Below, one piece after another: positions 26,057 through 33,585 of a stretch of DNA of 56,930 nt. Source of the stretch: Chloroflexota bacterium. GTDB lineage: Bacteria > Chloroflexota > Anaerolineae > Anaerolineales > UBA11579. Position 1 is the stretch's first letter; every line of letters starts with the position of its first letter. The translations under genes were made by a program, and so were the position numbers. The DNA lies in NCBI GenBank assembly GCA_018662365.1, contig JABJGH010000003.1, positions 1 through 56,930 of the forward strand, given 5' to 3'. Under the pieces are notes generated by a model. That model saw nothing but the letters and a program-made list of their open reading frames with translations. It ran no database searches and was not told where the DNA came from.

Positions 26057-26794
26057 CTATTTAAGACTGGCGAGCATATCGTTTATACGCGGTCGGTTGT
26101 CCACTTGTAAAGAACGGGCCGCGAAAACTACTTTTCCGTTTTTGTTTATAACAATTGCGGATGGCATAGAGATATCTTGTTTAGGAGCTCCAAATAAAAT
26201 GCGGTCATACCACGGGGCGCCACGTTGATCTCGAACACCAATGCTATCCAAAAAGGATTCAGAGACATTACAAAGGATTGTAATGTCTCCTCCTACATAT
26301 TCTTGAAGTGGTGCTGCGGCGATTGGATCATCAACAGAGGCCGCATAAATTTTTACCCCTAACTTACTAAATTGTTCGTATTGTTGGATAATTTCATTAA
26401 GTTGAGTTTTACTGGATGGGCACCACCAACCGCGATAAAGCACTAGTAATACTGGGGCTTTGTCAATCAAATACTGCTCTGATATCTCACTACCATCAAT
26501 CATCGTGAAGGTCATGGCTGGTAAATTAGAACCCTGTTTTAACTTCAATTTTTTTGATCCCGTCAGCCTCAATTCAACTTTAGATAATATGAACCATGCC
26601 ACGCCCACAATAATCGTACTCCAGAAAATTAAATTTGTCCCACTTTGAAACCAACTCAATACCGCCATTGCTATTCCTACTCCAATAATAATGTTAAAGA
26701 TCCATGTTTTGTAAGTAAATCGTTGAAAAACAAAAATCAAAGTAAAGTAGGATAGGAAACCACCCAGAACTAGAAGGAAACCAAAAGCTGACAT
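26057..26794 (-). CDS. membrane-anchored redoxin / peroxiredoxin-like protein
   Basis: A 245-residue protein. The N-terminal 72 residues hold three hydrophobic helices (about 4-24, 32-49 and 55-72). A thioredoxin-fold domain follows (about 88-245), with the AhpC/TSA-like stretch VLLVLYRGWWCPSSKTQL: the only active-site cysteine is Cys125 in a CPSSK context, so there is a single peroxidatic-type cysteine and no CxxC. The Asp/Arg-rich segment VRDQRGAP and the strand AIVINKNGKVVFAA complete the fold. It probably reduces peroxides or another oxidant at the membrane; reductant unknown. The gene is alone, flanked by long non-coding stretches. Confidence 0.75.
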   Translation of the reverse strand: MSAFGFLLVLGGFLSYFTLIFVFQRFTYKTWIFNIIIGVGIAMAVLSWFQSGTNLIFWSTIIVGVAWFILSKVELRLTGSKKLKLKQGSNLPAMTFTMIDGSEISEQYLIDKAPVLLVLYRGWWCPSSKTQLNEIIQQYEQFSKLGVKIYAASVDDPIAAAPLQEYVGGDITILCNVSESFLDSIGVRDQRGAPWYDRILFGAPKQDISMPSAIVINKNGKVVFAARSLQVDNRPRINDMLASLK

Positions 26795-27214
26795 TAAGCT
26801 ATCTCCGCTATAGTGAAAAAGATGACAAATATTATGATAAAACTGAAAAATTATTGTAGCATATTATTTAGCTTTGACAAAAAATTAAGTATGCTTGATT
26901 CATTGCTTTCTGTAAGTCAGGGAAACCTCTCAATTTCTTGTAAAAGCATTTTTTTTACGCGAATTTTGTGAGAAGTTTTGTTGATAATAATGAAAACTCG
27001 ATTTGTCAAGCGACTTTGAGAAAGCCATAATGCTTGAATAACAAAAAATGCTGTCGTTTACACGATTTTTGGTTTTGGTAGGTGGTAAGAATAAAAACTT
27101 TGAAATATTGTCATTGTAGGCTGTCGCAGGCAGAATTGTTACTGCTTTTTGCCTAAAACATGATGTTTGTCTACACTACAAACAAAAACTCCGCAAAGCG
27201 GAGTTTTTTAACTG
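26795..27214. other. non-coding stretch before tRNA-Val
   Basis: About 420 AT-rich bases. Apart from the tRNA-Val terminator at 27184-27208 I see no gene, repeat or clear promoter. Confidence 0.6.
27184..27208 (-). terminator. terminator of tRNA-Val
   Basis: AAAAACTCCGC (27184-27194), AAA loop, GCGGAGTTTTT (27198-27208). It is nearly identical to the hairpin at 25532-25556, differing by one compensated base pair. Confidence 0.88.
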
Positions 27215-27288
27215 TGGGCGGAATAGGACTCGAACCTACGACCTTCCCGGTGTAAGCGGGACGCTCTAACCAACTGAGCTATCCGCCC
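27215..27288 (-). tRNA. tRNA-Val (anticodon TAC)
   Basis: The 74-base cloverleaf has acceptor GGGCGGA/TCCGCCC, D-arm GCTC...GAGC, anticodon stem TCCCG/CGGGA with loop CTTACAC (anticodon TAC) and T-arm GTAGG-TTCGAGT-CCTAT. The discriminator is A and CCA is not encoded. A terminator follows directly. Confidence 0.97.
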
Positions 27289-27360
27289 ATCGGCGGCAAT
27301 TATACCTTAAATAATTTCTCTGAGAAGAGCGGTATAATTAGGGCAATACGGAGAAAAACT

Positions 27361-28038
27361 GTGAAAGAAAATACGAAACTCACTAAGAAAAATGCATCAA
27401 ATCGCCTATATACCCTCGGTGAAGAAATCGCAAACAGCATCACCCATGGCTTCGGAGCAGCTTTATCTGTAGCCGGGCTCACCCTTCTAGTTTTCCTCGC
27501 CTCCAACAATGGAGATGTATACCAAGTCGTCAGTTTCAGTATTTACGGCGCTTCCCTCGTGATCCTCTATTTAGCCTCAACCCTCTATCACAGCTTCCAA
27601 AACCCCAAAGTCAAACGAGTTTTTAAAATCATTGATCATTCTTCGATATTTTTACTCATTGCCGGCACATACACACCCTTTTTATTAGTCGGATTGCAAA
27701 ACAAATTTGGGTGGATATTATTCGCTGTCATTTGGGGTCTGGCTGCCCTAGGGATCGGTTTCAAAGCTTTCTTCATTGACCGATTCCAAAAACTGTCCAC
27801 CTTAGCCTATGTGCTGATGGGCTGGTTATCTGTACTCATGATCAATGGCTTATCCGAAAATATTGAAATCGGGGGGCTGATCTGGCTGGCAGTTGGGGGA
27901 GCCGCATACACTCTGGGAGTGATTTTTTACGCATTAAAAAAGGTGCCTTATATGCATTCTGTTTGGCATATTTTCGTCCTAGCAGGTAGCATTTGCCACT
28001 TTTTTTCAGTCTATTTGTATCTTGCTCCTTCCGCCTAA
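27361..28038 (+). CDS. hemolysin III family membrane protein (PAQR/YqfA-like)
   Basis: A 225-residue protein starting at GTG 27361, with seven hydrophobic helices. It has the hallmarks of the HlyIII/PAQR superfamily: EEIANSITHGFGA (residues 22-34), STLYHS in helix 2 with its metal-ligand His, DHSSIFLLIAGTYTPF (about 90-105) and HSVWHIFVLAG in the last part. The three histidines and one aspartate are the presumed zinc-site ligands; the family is related to ceramidases and adiponectin receptors and may hydrolyse lipid amides. Haemolytic activity is not implied. A second, RpiR-type gene begins 110 bases downstream on the same strand. Confidence 0.9.
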   Translation: MKENTKLTKKNASNRLYTLGEEIANSITHGFGAALSVAGLTLLVFLASNNGDVYQVVSFSIYGASLVILYLASTLYHSFQNPKVKRVFKIIDHSSIFLLIAGTYTPFLLVGLQNKFGWILFAVIWGLAALGIGFKAFFIDRFQKLSTLAYVLMGWLSVLMINGLSENIEIGGLIWLAVGGAAYTLGVIFYALKKVPYMHSVWHIFVLAGSICHFFSVYLYLAPSA

Positions 28039-28148
28039 CCAATTTTCTTCTCATATTGCTCCCTTCAAATCCCTGCCTTGCAATCAAAACTACAAAAAAC
28101 CTCCTTTTTGCAATTGCGCTTGTTTCTCAATTATGCTATATTGAAAAC

Positions 28149-28982
28149 ATGAATTATGAAGAACGCATCCGTGAGGCACGGCCTCGGATGTCTAAGAGTT
28201 TTTCCAAGCTAGCAGACTACGTCTTGGATGGATATATCCAAGCGGCTTTAATGACTGCTACGGAGCTCGCTCACCAGGTGGATGTCGACGCTGCTACAGT
28301 GGTTCGCTTCGCGCAAAAACTTGGATATTCTGGTTTCCCCGAAATGCAAACTGAAATAAAAGACCGCGTAATGCAAGATCTTCTGCTTAGTCCCCAGCAA
28401 GCCGATGATCCTAATTCTATTGCTGGAGTCATTCGGGGGAGTATGTTACGCCTCAGCGAATCGCTCGAGCAAGCTCGTCTAATGCTCAACCCCGATTCGG
28501 TTTCAAAACTCGTTGAACTGATCGGGAGTGCCCGCCGCGTGATCATCGCCCCCGAAAGTTTAGGGCAGGCCGCCGCCTATAACCTCGTAAATTTATTGGA
28601 GCAGGGGGGCTTTTTAGTAACCCAAACCCAACCCAGCGCCACAGACCTCGCCCGCACCATTTCCACCGCAACCAAAGATGACCTCATTTTGGTCATCGAT
28701 GTCACCGGGGATGCGCCCTTTATCGCCCGTGCCTTAGCTGAGGCCAAATCCCTCGGCATTAAAACAGCAGCCATCGTAGGGTCTGCCTCACATGCTTCCG
28801 CCAATCAGGCCGAAGTAGTCCTCGCCGCCCAAAATCAAGAAGACGTCAATATTAGTATTGTCGTGGTTGATGCGATCGTCTATGCCCTGGCAGATGCACT
28901 CGGTTGGCAGTATAAAGATCGCTTGATCGGTGCAGAAGAAGCGATCGATGCCTTGTTTGAACGGATTCAAACCGGAAAATAA
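28149..28982 (+). CDS. RpiR family transcriptional regulator (HTH + SIS)
   Basis: 277 residues from ATG 28149, where homology begins; the open frame extends 52 codons further upstream, but that part overlaps the previous gene and looks untranslated. Residues 1-77 are the RpiR helix-turn-helix, with KSFSKLADYVLD and the recognition stretch VDAATVVRFAQKLGYSGFPE. Residues about 115-250 are a SIS sugar-phosphate-binding domain. Such regulators control sugar-phosphate or amino-sugar genes according to a bound phosphosugar. The downstream gene is separated by a terminator, so the regulon is not obvious from this context. Its codon use is somewhat GC-richer than the genes before it. Confidence 0.9.
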   Translation: MNYEERIREARPRMSKSFSKLADYVLDGYIQAALMTATELAHQVDVDAATVVRFAQKLGYSGFPEMQTEIKDRVMQDLLLSPQQADDPNSIAGVIRGSMLRLSESLEQARLMLNPDSVSKLVELIGSARRVIIAPESLGQAAAYNLVNLLEQGGFLVTQTQPSATDLARTISTATKDDLILVIDVTGDAPFIARALAEAKSLGIKTAAIVGSASHASANQAEVVLAAQNQEDVNISIVVVDAIVYALADALGWQYKDRLIGAEEAIDALFERIQTGK

Positions 28983-29035
28983 ACTACCTCCTTTTATTTA
29001 TTTAGAATATACTTAAGGTAAGATGATTATTCTTG

Positions 29036-29069
29036 GTGATTGATATTCGAAATCAGTCACTATTTTTTT
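29036..29069 (+). terminator. terminator after the RpiR gene
   Basis: GTGATTGA (29036-29043) pairs with TCAGTCAC (29053-29060), with one G-U, followed by TATTTTTTT. Confidence 0.7.
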
Positions 29070-29079
29070 GAGGTAAAAA

Positions 29080-29850
29080 ATGAGGATCATTCGGTTTCAG
29101 CATAAAAAGAAAGCCCCCCAATATGGGTGGATATTAAACGACAAGGTTGGTCAGGTGGAAGGGTCGTTCTCAGAAGGTTTCCGTCGCTTAGAAGCAGACA
29201 TTGAATTAAAAGAAGTGCAGTTGCTTGCTCCTGTGCAGCCCAGCAAGATCATTTGTGTGGGCAGGAATTACGTCGCCCATGCCGAAGAGCATGGCGCTGA
29301 GGTGCCAGACCTCCCCTTACTATTCCTTAAACCACCTTCAACAATTATTGGCCCCAATGACCCGATCATCCTCCCTCCCCAATCTGAAAAAGTGGAACAT
29401 GAAGCCGAACTTGCTCTTGTGATTGGAAAACGTGGACGTTGGATATCCATCGATAAAGCCTTCGATCATATTTTTGGATACACAATTGCCAATGATGTCA
29501 CTGCCAGAGATTTGCAAAGGTCGGATAAGCAGTGGACCCGTGGAAAAGGATTTGACACTTTTTGCCCGGTGGGCCCATGGATCGATACCGATTTTGATCC
29601 TACCGACGCTTTAGTAACCTGTCACGTCAATGATGAGCTTCGCCAAATGGCTTCTACCCGAGATATGGTTTTTCCCATTAGACAAATAATCGCCTATGCC
29701 TCCTCCGTGATGACCCTCGAACCTGGAGACCTAATTTTAACTGGCACACCTGCTGGGGTGGGGCGGTTATCTCCTTCAGATCAAGTAACTATCTCAATAG
29801 AAGGGCTGGGCGAATTGATCAATCCAGTCTCAAACGAAGAAAGAAATTAA
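29080..29850 (+). CDS. fumarylacetoacetate hydrolase (FAH) family protein
   Basis: A 256-residue protein with a short N-terminal domain (1-50) and the FAH beta-fold. [13 protein letters not shown] (60-72), the metal ligands Glu108, Glu110 and Asp139 ([23 protein letters not shown]), the RGKGFDTF loop with Lys156 and the end [11 protein letters not shown] are all in place. The family cleaves or decarboxylates 2-oxo acids, for example acylpyruvates, oxaloacetate and the hepta-dienedioate of aromatic breakdown. No aromatic-catabolic genes adjoin, so an acylpyruvase or oxaloacetate decarboxylase role seems as likely. The next gene starts 16 bases later on the same strand. Confidence 0.88.
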   Translation: MRIIRFQHKKKAPQYGWILNDKVGQVEGSFSEGFRRLEADIELKEVQLLAPVQPSKIICVGRNYVAHAEEHGAEVPDLPLLFLKPPSTIIGPNDPIILPPQSEKVEHEAELALVIGKRGRWISIDKAFDHIFGYTIANDVTARDLQRSDKQWTRGKGFDTFCPVGPWIDTDFDPTDALVTCHVNDELRQMASTRDMVFPIRQIIAYASSVMTLEPGDLILTGTPAGVGRLSPSDQVTISIEGLGELINPVSNEERN

Positions 29851-29866
29851 TCGAATAAGAGTAATT

Positions 29867-30448
29867 ATGAAAAACCCCCGCCAAGAAGCAACCCAGTTAG
29901 CCCAAAAAATAATTGCCAAAAAACCAGTCTTTCTCGATACCGAGACCACTGGTACAGAAAGCTCAGATCAGATCGTCGAAATCTCCATTGTCGATTGGGA
30001 TGGCAGTGTATTATTGGACTCCCTCACTAAACCCACAAAAAGAATTTCCCCCGGTGCAGCTAAAGTGCATGGCATCAATGATATCTTGTTGATCAATGCA
30101 CCGACCTGGCCTCAGATCTGGTCTGAAGTACAGGACGCTCTCAATGGCAGAGTTTTAGCGATATATAATGCGAAATTCGATCTACGCATGATGCAGCAAA
30201 CCTGTGCCGCCACAGACGTCCATTGGCATCCGCCATATGCCGAAGATTTTTGTGTCATGGAGTTATTCGCCCAGTACTTTGGGGAGATCAACCCCCGCTT
30301 TGGATCCTTTAAATGGAAAAGCCTAGATTTTGCAGGAAAATACTTCGAATTACCTGAAGCAAATAGCCACCGTGCTCTCCCCGATACCCAGCTCACACGC
30401 CTAGTTTTAGAGAAGATTGCCGAGGGTGAGGATCTGCAAATTAGTTAG
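29867..30448 (+). CDS. DnaQ-like 3'-5' exonuclease (DEDDh)
   Basis: A 193-residue stand-alone exonuclease domain. The DEDDh metal ligands are visible: Asp24 and Glu26 in FLDTETTG, Asp105 in NAKFDLRMM, and His168 with Asp173 in SHRALPDTQ. Such single-domain proteins act as proofreading subunits, oligoribonuclease-like or RNase T-like enzymes; no polymerase-binding motif is obvious. There are 16 bases between it and the FAH-family gene, so the two may be cotranscribed. Confidence 0.87.
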   Translation: MKNPRQEATQLAQKIIAKKPVFLDTETTGTESSDQIVEISIVDWDGSVLLDSLTKPTKRISPGAAKVHGINDILLINAPTWPQIWSEVQDALNGRVLAIYNAKFDLRMMQQTCAATDVHWHPPYAEDFCVMELFAQYFGEINPRFGSFKWKSLDFAGKYFELPEANSHRALPDTQLTRLVLEKIAEGEDLQIS

Positions 30449-30509
30449 GAGATTATTCAGAATTCCTGTAAAATATTAACGGAGCTATTTATTCAAGGAG
30501 GATTAGATA

Positions 30510-30773
30510 ATGGAAAAGTGGATGCAGGATAGTCTCAAAGGATTCGTGGGTGGCTTTTTGGTTTTGCCGATTTTTTCAATATTAAACTCAGACAATACTC
30601 CAATACAATATTTATTACTAGTAGGACTACTATCAGGGTTAATTGGGATTATTCCTGGAATTATTTTTGGAAAAAATAGTAAAAAATCTTGGCCAGCCTA
30701 TCTCGGTGGTGCCATTATTCCGCTGTTGTTAATCATTCTCACCTTGCTAATGATTATTGATATGAACATATAG
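30510..30773 (+). CDS. small two-helix membrane protein, unknown
   Basis: 87 residues from ATG 30510 with a strong AAGGAGGA site upstream (about 30497-30504). Hydrophobic helices lie at about 10-24, 32-52 and 63-84, with glycine-rich GLIGIIPGIIFG in the middle one. No family recognised. A convergent-gene terminator follows. Confidence 0.5.
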   Translation: MEKWMQDSLKGFVGGFLVLPIFSILNSDNTPIQYLLLVGLLSGLIGIIPGIIFGKNSKKSWPAYLGGAIIPLLLIILTLLMIIDMNI

Positions 30774-30787
30774 AGAGTCTGAAAAAC

Positions 30788-30821
30788 AAAAAAGCCTTAC
30801 CATTTCTGATTAGGCTTTATT
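30788..30821. terminator. terminator between convergent small genes
   Basis: AAAGCCT (30791-30797) and AGGCTTT (30812-30818) with A/T runs on both sides lie between the gene ending at 30773 and the one ending at 30841. Confidence 0.65.
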
Positions 30822-30840
30822 GTTTTCAAGGATATATTAA

Positions 30841-31071
30841 TTACTCAACCATTTCTGTTTTCATCTCGACAGCCTGGTTCAATTTATCCATAAACTCATC
30901 CAAGGGTACGCCATGGACTTTAGCGGCAGTTTTGACAGTAATTGCTTTAGTGATGAATTTTCTCAAAGAATATTTAGCAACTCGTTTTACCCCAAAAATC
31001 TCCATAACGTCAGCAATATCGCCATATTCTTCTAATATCTCAGAAACTTTTGTGTCTTTTGTGATCTTCAT
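30841..31071 (-). CDS. DUF1858-like small protein
   Basis: A 76-residue protein: KITKDTKVSEILEEYGD, a middle stretch FGVKRVAKYSLRK and then TVKTAAKVHGVPLDEFMDKLNQ. This is the outline of DUF1858 domains, which usually bear a CxxC in the middle and occur with hybrid-cluster or redox proteins. Here the middle has no cysteine, matching the cysteine-free branch of the family. It may bind protein or RNA partners; no function is established. It is a stand-alone leftward gene. Confidence 0.55.
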   Translation of the reverse strand: MKITKDTKVSEILEEYGDIADVMEIFGVKRVAKYSLRKFITKAITVKTAAKVHGVPLDEFMDKLNQAVEMKTEMVE

Positions 31072-31183
31072 TTATACTCCTGCAAAATTGATTAGAGTAT
31101 AAGTATCTCTTATTAGGACTAAATGAGTATTAATAATATCAAAGAGAATTATTAGATTTGGGGGAATACAGATTAAACAAAAA

Positions 31184-31323
31184 GAACCCGTAATAAAGAC
31201 AGGGTCTCTCTTGGTCTGTCGGGGCGAGGCAATGGGGAGTTTGCAGAGTAAACTCCTAAGGAGAAAAGTTTTACTTTTCTCCAAACCCCATGCAAGCGCG
31301 CTTTCCAGGCTGATCTAGACCCC
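31184..31323 (-). pseudogene. decayed tRNA-Pro copy with terminator, interrupted by a palindromic insert
   Basis: Two blocks match the intact tRNA-Pro locus 1.36 kb away exactly: 31210-31228 equals 32569-32587 (19 bases, including nine bases outside the tRNA), and 31285-31302 equals 32613-32630 (18 bases, anticodon arm and D-arm side). The terminator just outside is also recognisable (GAACCC/GGGTC near 31188-31207). Between the blocks the original T-arm stretch of 25 bases is replaced by 56 bases (31229-31284) made of two hairpins: GGAGTTT/AAACTCC and GGAGAAAAGT/ACTTTTCTCC. The 5' acceptor and D-arm have drifted and no longer pair. It cannot fold as a tRNA. Confidence 0.75.
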
Positions 31324-31496
31324 ATTGAAAATGTAAAATCCCCAATGGTTGGTAAGCATGTAAATTTATTTTCTTCACCCATTGAACCCTTAATTATGTG
31401 TCCAAGGCAATCCAGGGTAATTTTTTAATAATGATTTGTTCTATTGATATTCAATTCACAAAACTGTATTATATATAATACATAATAACTGCATTG

Positions 31497-31536
31497 AAGC
31501 GGGGGAGAAACCTGCTTTCAAGCAAACCCCGTTTTT
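31497..31536 (+). terminator. terminator-like hairpin upstream of the secreted-protein gene
   Basis: CGGGG (31500-31504) and CCCCG (31527-31531) enclose a small inner hairpin TGCTT-TC-AAGCA and are followed by TTTTT. A TATAAT lies at 31474-31479. It could end a very short transcript or attenuate the gene at 31578. The stretch 31383-31577 has nothing else. Confidence 0.5.
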
Positions 31537-31577
31537 ACTAATTAGAGAGATAATTTTCTATTCTCAGGAGGTTTGTC

Positions 31578-32033
31578 ATGAAAGTAAAGTCATTAAAAAC
31601 TCGATTACTAGTAATTGCTGTAATTATATTATTGATATTTCCATTAAGCGTCAATGCCGCATCACCTTTAAAAAATATCGATGGATTGAAAATATTCCAT
31701 GGTAAATGGGAATCCAACAGATGGGTCCCAGAGGGGTATTATGTGCATCAAACATTGAAAATACGATGTAACAATAATACAAATATTTGCAAAATGACCA
31801 TGATTGCTGAAGAATCCAGAAGTTGTTCAACCCAATTTGGAGAACCTACTGATGCTTTATTGAAAGCAAAAAATGAAGTAACAATAATTGATAATTCTAT
31901 AAGCTTTTTTGTGGATGCTTATTGTAAAACCAGCCCTATTAGTTATAGTTTTTCTTTTCCTGTTACATACACCTATAACCCAGAGGGAGATACTTTAACA
32001 GACAATTTAGGAGTTGTTTGGTATCGAAAATGA
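31578..32033 (+). CDS. small secreted protein, unknown
   Basis: 151 residues with a strong AGGAGG site. The N-terminus is a clear signal peptide: basic KVKSLKTR, a hydrophobic core (residues 9-24) and a likely cleavage site after VNA (about residue 27). The mature part has five cysteines (in IRCNNNTNIC, RSCST and AYCKTS), consistent with disulfide-bonded export. It is predicted to be mainly beta-strand. I do not recognise a family. A terminator-like hairpin lies 42 bases upstream. Confidence 0.55.
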   Translation: MKVKSLKTRLLVIAVIILLIFPLSVNAASPLKNIDGLKIFHGKWESNRWVPEGYYVHQTLKIRCNNNTNICKMTMIAEESRSCSTQFGEPTDALLKAKNEVTIIDNSISFFVDAYCKTSPISYSFSFPVTYTYNPEGDTLTDNLGVVWYRK

Positions 32034-32113
32034 CAATCAAAAAGATAAATTTGGTGATATTAAACAGCATAATTAGGGTTATTAATTCTTTCATTTAATA
32101 TGGGAATTTATAT

Positions 32114-32362
32114 ATGGGATTGAATTATTTTGCAATTATTTTCTGGCCTACCTTTATTTTAGGTTCCTTAATTGCTTACGGTTTTAGGGGAAATACGAGA
32201 AAAAGAAATGCTCACTGGATGGCTTTAATATCTTTTTGCTTGCTTTCATTCTTTTTAGCAATTATATTTCTGCGGATACAATGGGGTGAGTGGCTATTTA
32301 AAGAGGGGGCTTTTTGGGAATACTGGGATAGCATCTTATTCTCCCCATTTTTTTCTAATTGA
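32114..32362 (+). CDS. small membrane protein, unknown
   Basis: 82 residues with two hydrophobic helices (about 5-22 and 33-55) and a Trp-rich tail. There is no strong ribosome site and no family resemblance. It follows the secreted-protein gene by 80 bases on the same strand. It may be real but could be a chance ORF in AT-rich DNA. Confidence 0.35.
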   Translation: MGLNYFAIIFWPTFILGSLIAYGFRGNTRKRNAHWMALISFCLLSFFLAIIFLRIQWGEWLFKEGAFWEYWDSILFSPFFSN

Positions 32363-32540
32363 TTGTTAGCAATTGCATTTCATAAAAACTATGGCTTCCT
32401 CATAAAACGTATTCAAGTACTGATAAAGTTTTGAAAATTAAGTGTGAAAACTGTGAATTACTAATTTCTTTATTTGTTTCCATATATTAGTTGGGATAAC
32501 CCTGAAAAATTCATTTAATTGCATGAACAATATAAATCAA

Positions 32541-32568
32541 AAAAGACCTGCCATTGGCAAGTCTTTTT
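32541..32568 (-). terminator. terminator of tRNA-Pro
   Basis: AAGAC-C-TGCC (32543-32552), ATT loop, GGCA-A-GTCTT (32556-32565) with a T-run on the minus strand. Confidence 0.82.
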
Positions 32569-32577
32569 CTTGGTCTG

Positions 32578-32652
<75 letters not shown>

Positions 32653-32947
32653 AAGGACAAGCCAAATTATAGCGTAATATTATTTTTATCGCAAGAAAGT
32701 CGGGGGGAATCTACAAAAGTCCAAAAAATTGCCTATAAATTACCCTAGAACATATGTGCTTTATATGATATAATTGCGTTTGAAAGGGAGGAAATAATGC
32801 AATACCAGTCCATGCAACTATCGTTTATCAAGAAATTTATTCTAGCTTTTTGGTGGATCTTCAAGCTTCCGCTAAGGAGTATTCATTTGCCTTTTTATGA
32901 CAAAAACGGGGGGATTTCCATTCAAATCCGTGAAAAAAGACACAATG

Positions 32948-32999
32948 TTGACAGCCTCCACTGTCCTTTGCTATACTGTTACTACCGACCGGTCGGTAG
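32948..32999 (+). promoter_or_regulatory. promoter overlapping a TetR-type operator, fatty-acid operon
   Basis: TTGACA (32948-32953) and TATACT (32972-32977) are 18 bases apart, placing +1 near 32984. A perfect 18-bp palindrome, CTACCGACCGGTCGGTAG (32982-32999), covers the start point, ten bases before the regulator's ATG. The core ACCGACCGGTCGGT is a classical TetR-family operator, so binding should block initiation and the regulator should control itself and the operon. Confidence 0.85.
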
Positions 33000-33009
33000 G
33001 GAAGTGAAT

Positions 33010-33582
33010 ATGACAAGAGATGAAATATTAATGGCTGCATCCAAAATCATCGCCGAAAAGGGCTTTCATGCCACCTCCATGCAGGAGATCGCCGAGGCCG
33101 TCGATCTGCGCAAAGCCAGTCTCTATCACCATGTCTCCAGTAAGCAAGAGATCCTCGTTGCCCTCCTAGATATGGCTCTCGATCTGCTCATCGAGCAATT
33201 ACAAGATGTCGTCGATCAAGATTTACCCTCCCGCGAAAAATTTATCCTCGCCATGAAGGTCTACCTTGACACCCTCATCACCAATCGCGGACTCAGCTCC
33301 GTCTTACTCCTCGAACATCGCTCGCTCGATTCTAAGATGCATGCCCGCCATGTCCCCCAACGAGATAAATTTGAAGCCCTCTGGCGCGGCATTATCGATG
33401 AAGGTATCGCCAAAGGGGAATTTCATTCAGAAGATCCTCATCTAGCGATCAAACAAGTTTTGGGCATCGCCAATTGGACAATTATGTGGTTCCGACCAGA
33501 TGGCCCCCTCTCCATTTCCGAGATTGCAGAAAAGAACGCGATCTTACTTTTAGAGGGATTTTCAACTCCGGAGGCTGGCTAA
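33010..33582 (+). CDS. TetR family repressor of the beta-oxidation operon
   Basis: 190 residues from ATG 33010; the open frame runs 71 codons further upstream but crosses the promoter and operator, so that extension is not coding. Residues 1-50 are the TetR helix-turn-helix, with AEKGFHATSMQEIAEAVDLRKASLYHHVSSKQEIL-type residues split between helices 1-4. The C-terminal all-helical domain (55-190) should bind an acyl-CoA-like ligand. It is the first gene of the unit, with the MBL hydrolase starting four bases after its stop. A repressor relieved by long-chain acyl-CoA, as FadR of Bacillus and Thermus, is the likely model; this is inference from context. Confidence 0.9.
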   Translation: MTRDEILMAASKIIAEKGFHATSMQEIAEAVDLRKASLYHHVSSKQEILVALLDMALDLLIEQLQDVVDQDLPSREKFILAMKVYLDTLITNRGLSSVLLLEHRSLDSKMHARHVPQRDKFEALWRGIIDEGIAKGEFHSEDPHLAIKQVLGIANWTIMWFRPDGPLSISEIAEKNAILLLEGFSTPEAG

Positions 33583-33585
33583 AAA

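Noticed and set aside
27993-28148. 52-codon N-terminal extension of the RpiR regulator
   Set aside because: It overlaps the hemolysin III gene end and has no RpiR similarity.
31072-31382. Two minus-strand ORFs (69-70 codons) over the decayed tRNA copy
   Set aside because: They run through hairpins and the tRNA remnant, have no ribosome site and no protein-like composition.
32797-33009. 71-codon N-terminal extension of the TetR protein
   Set aside because: It would cross the promoter and the 18-bp operator; the TetR family start is at 33010.
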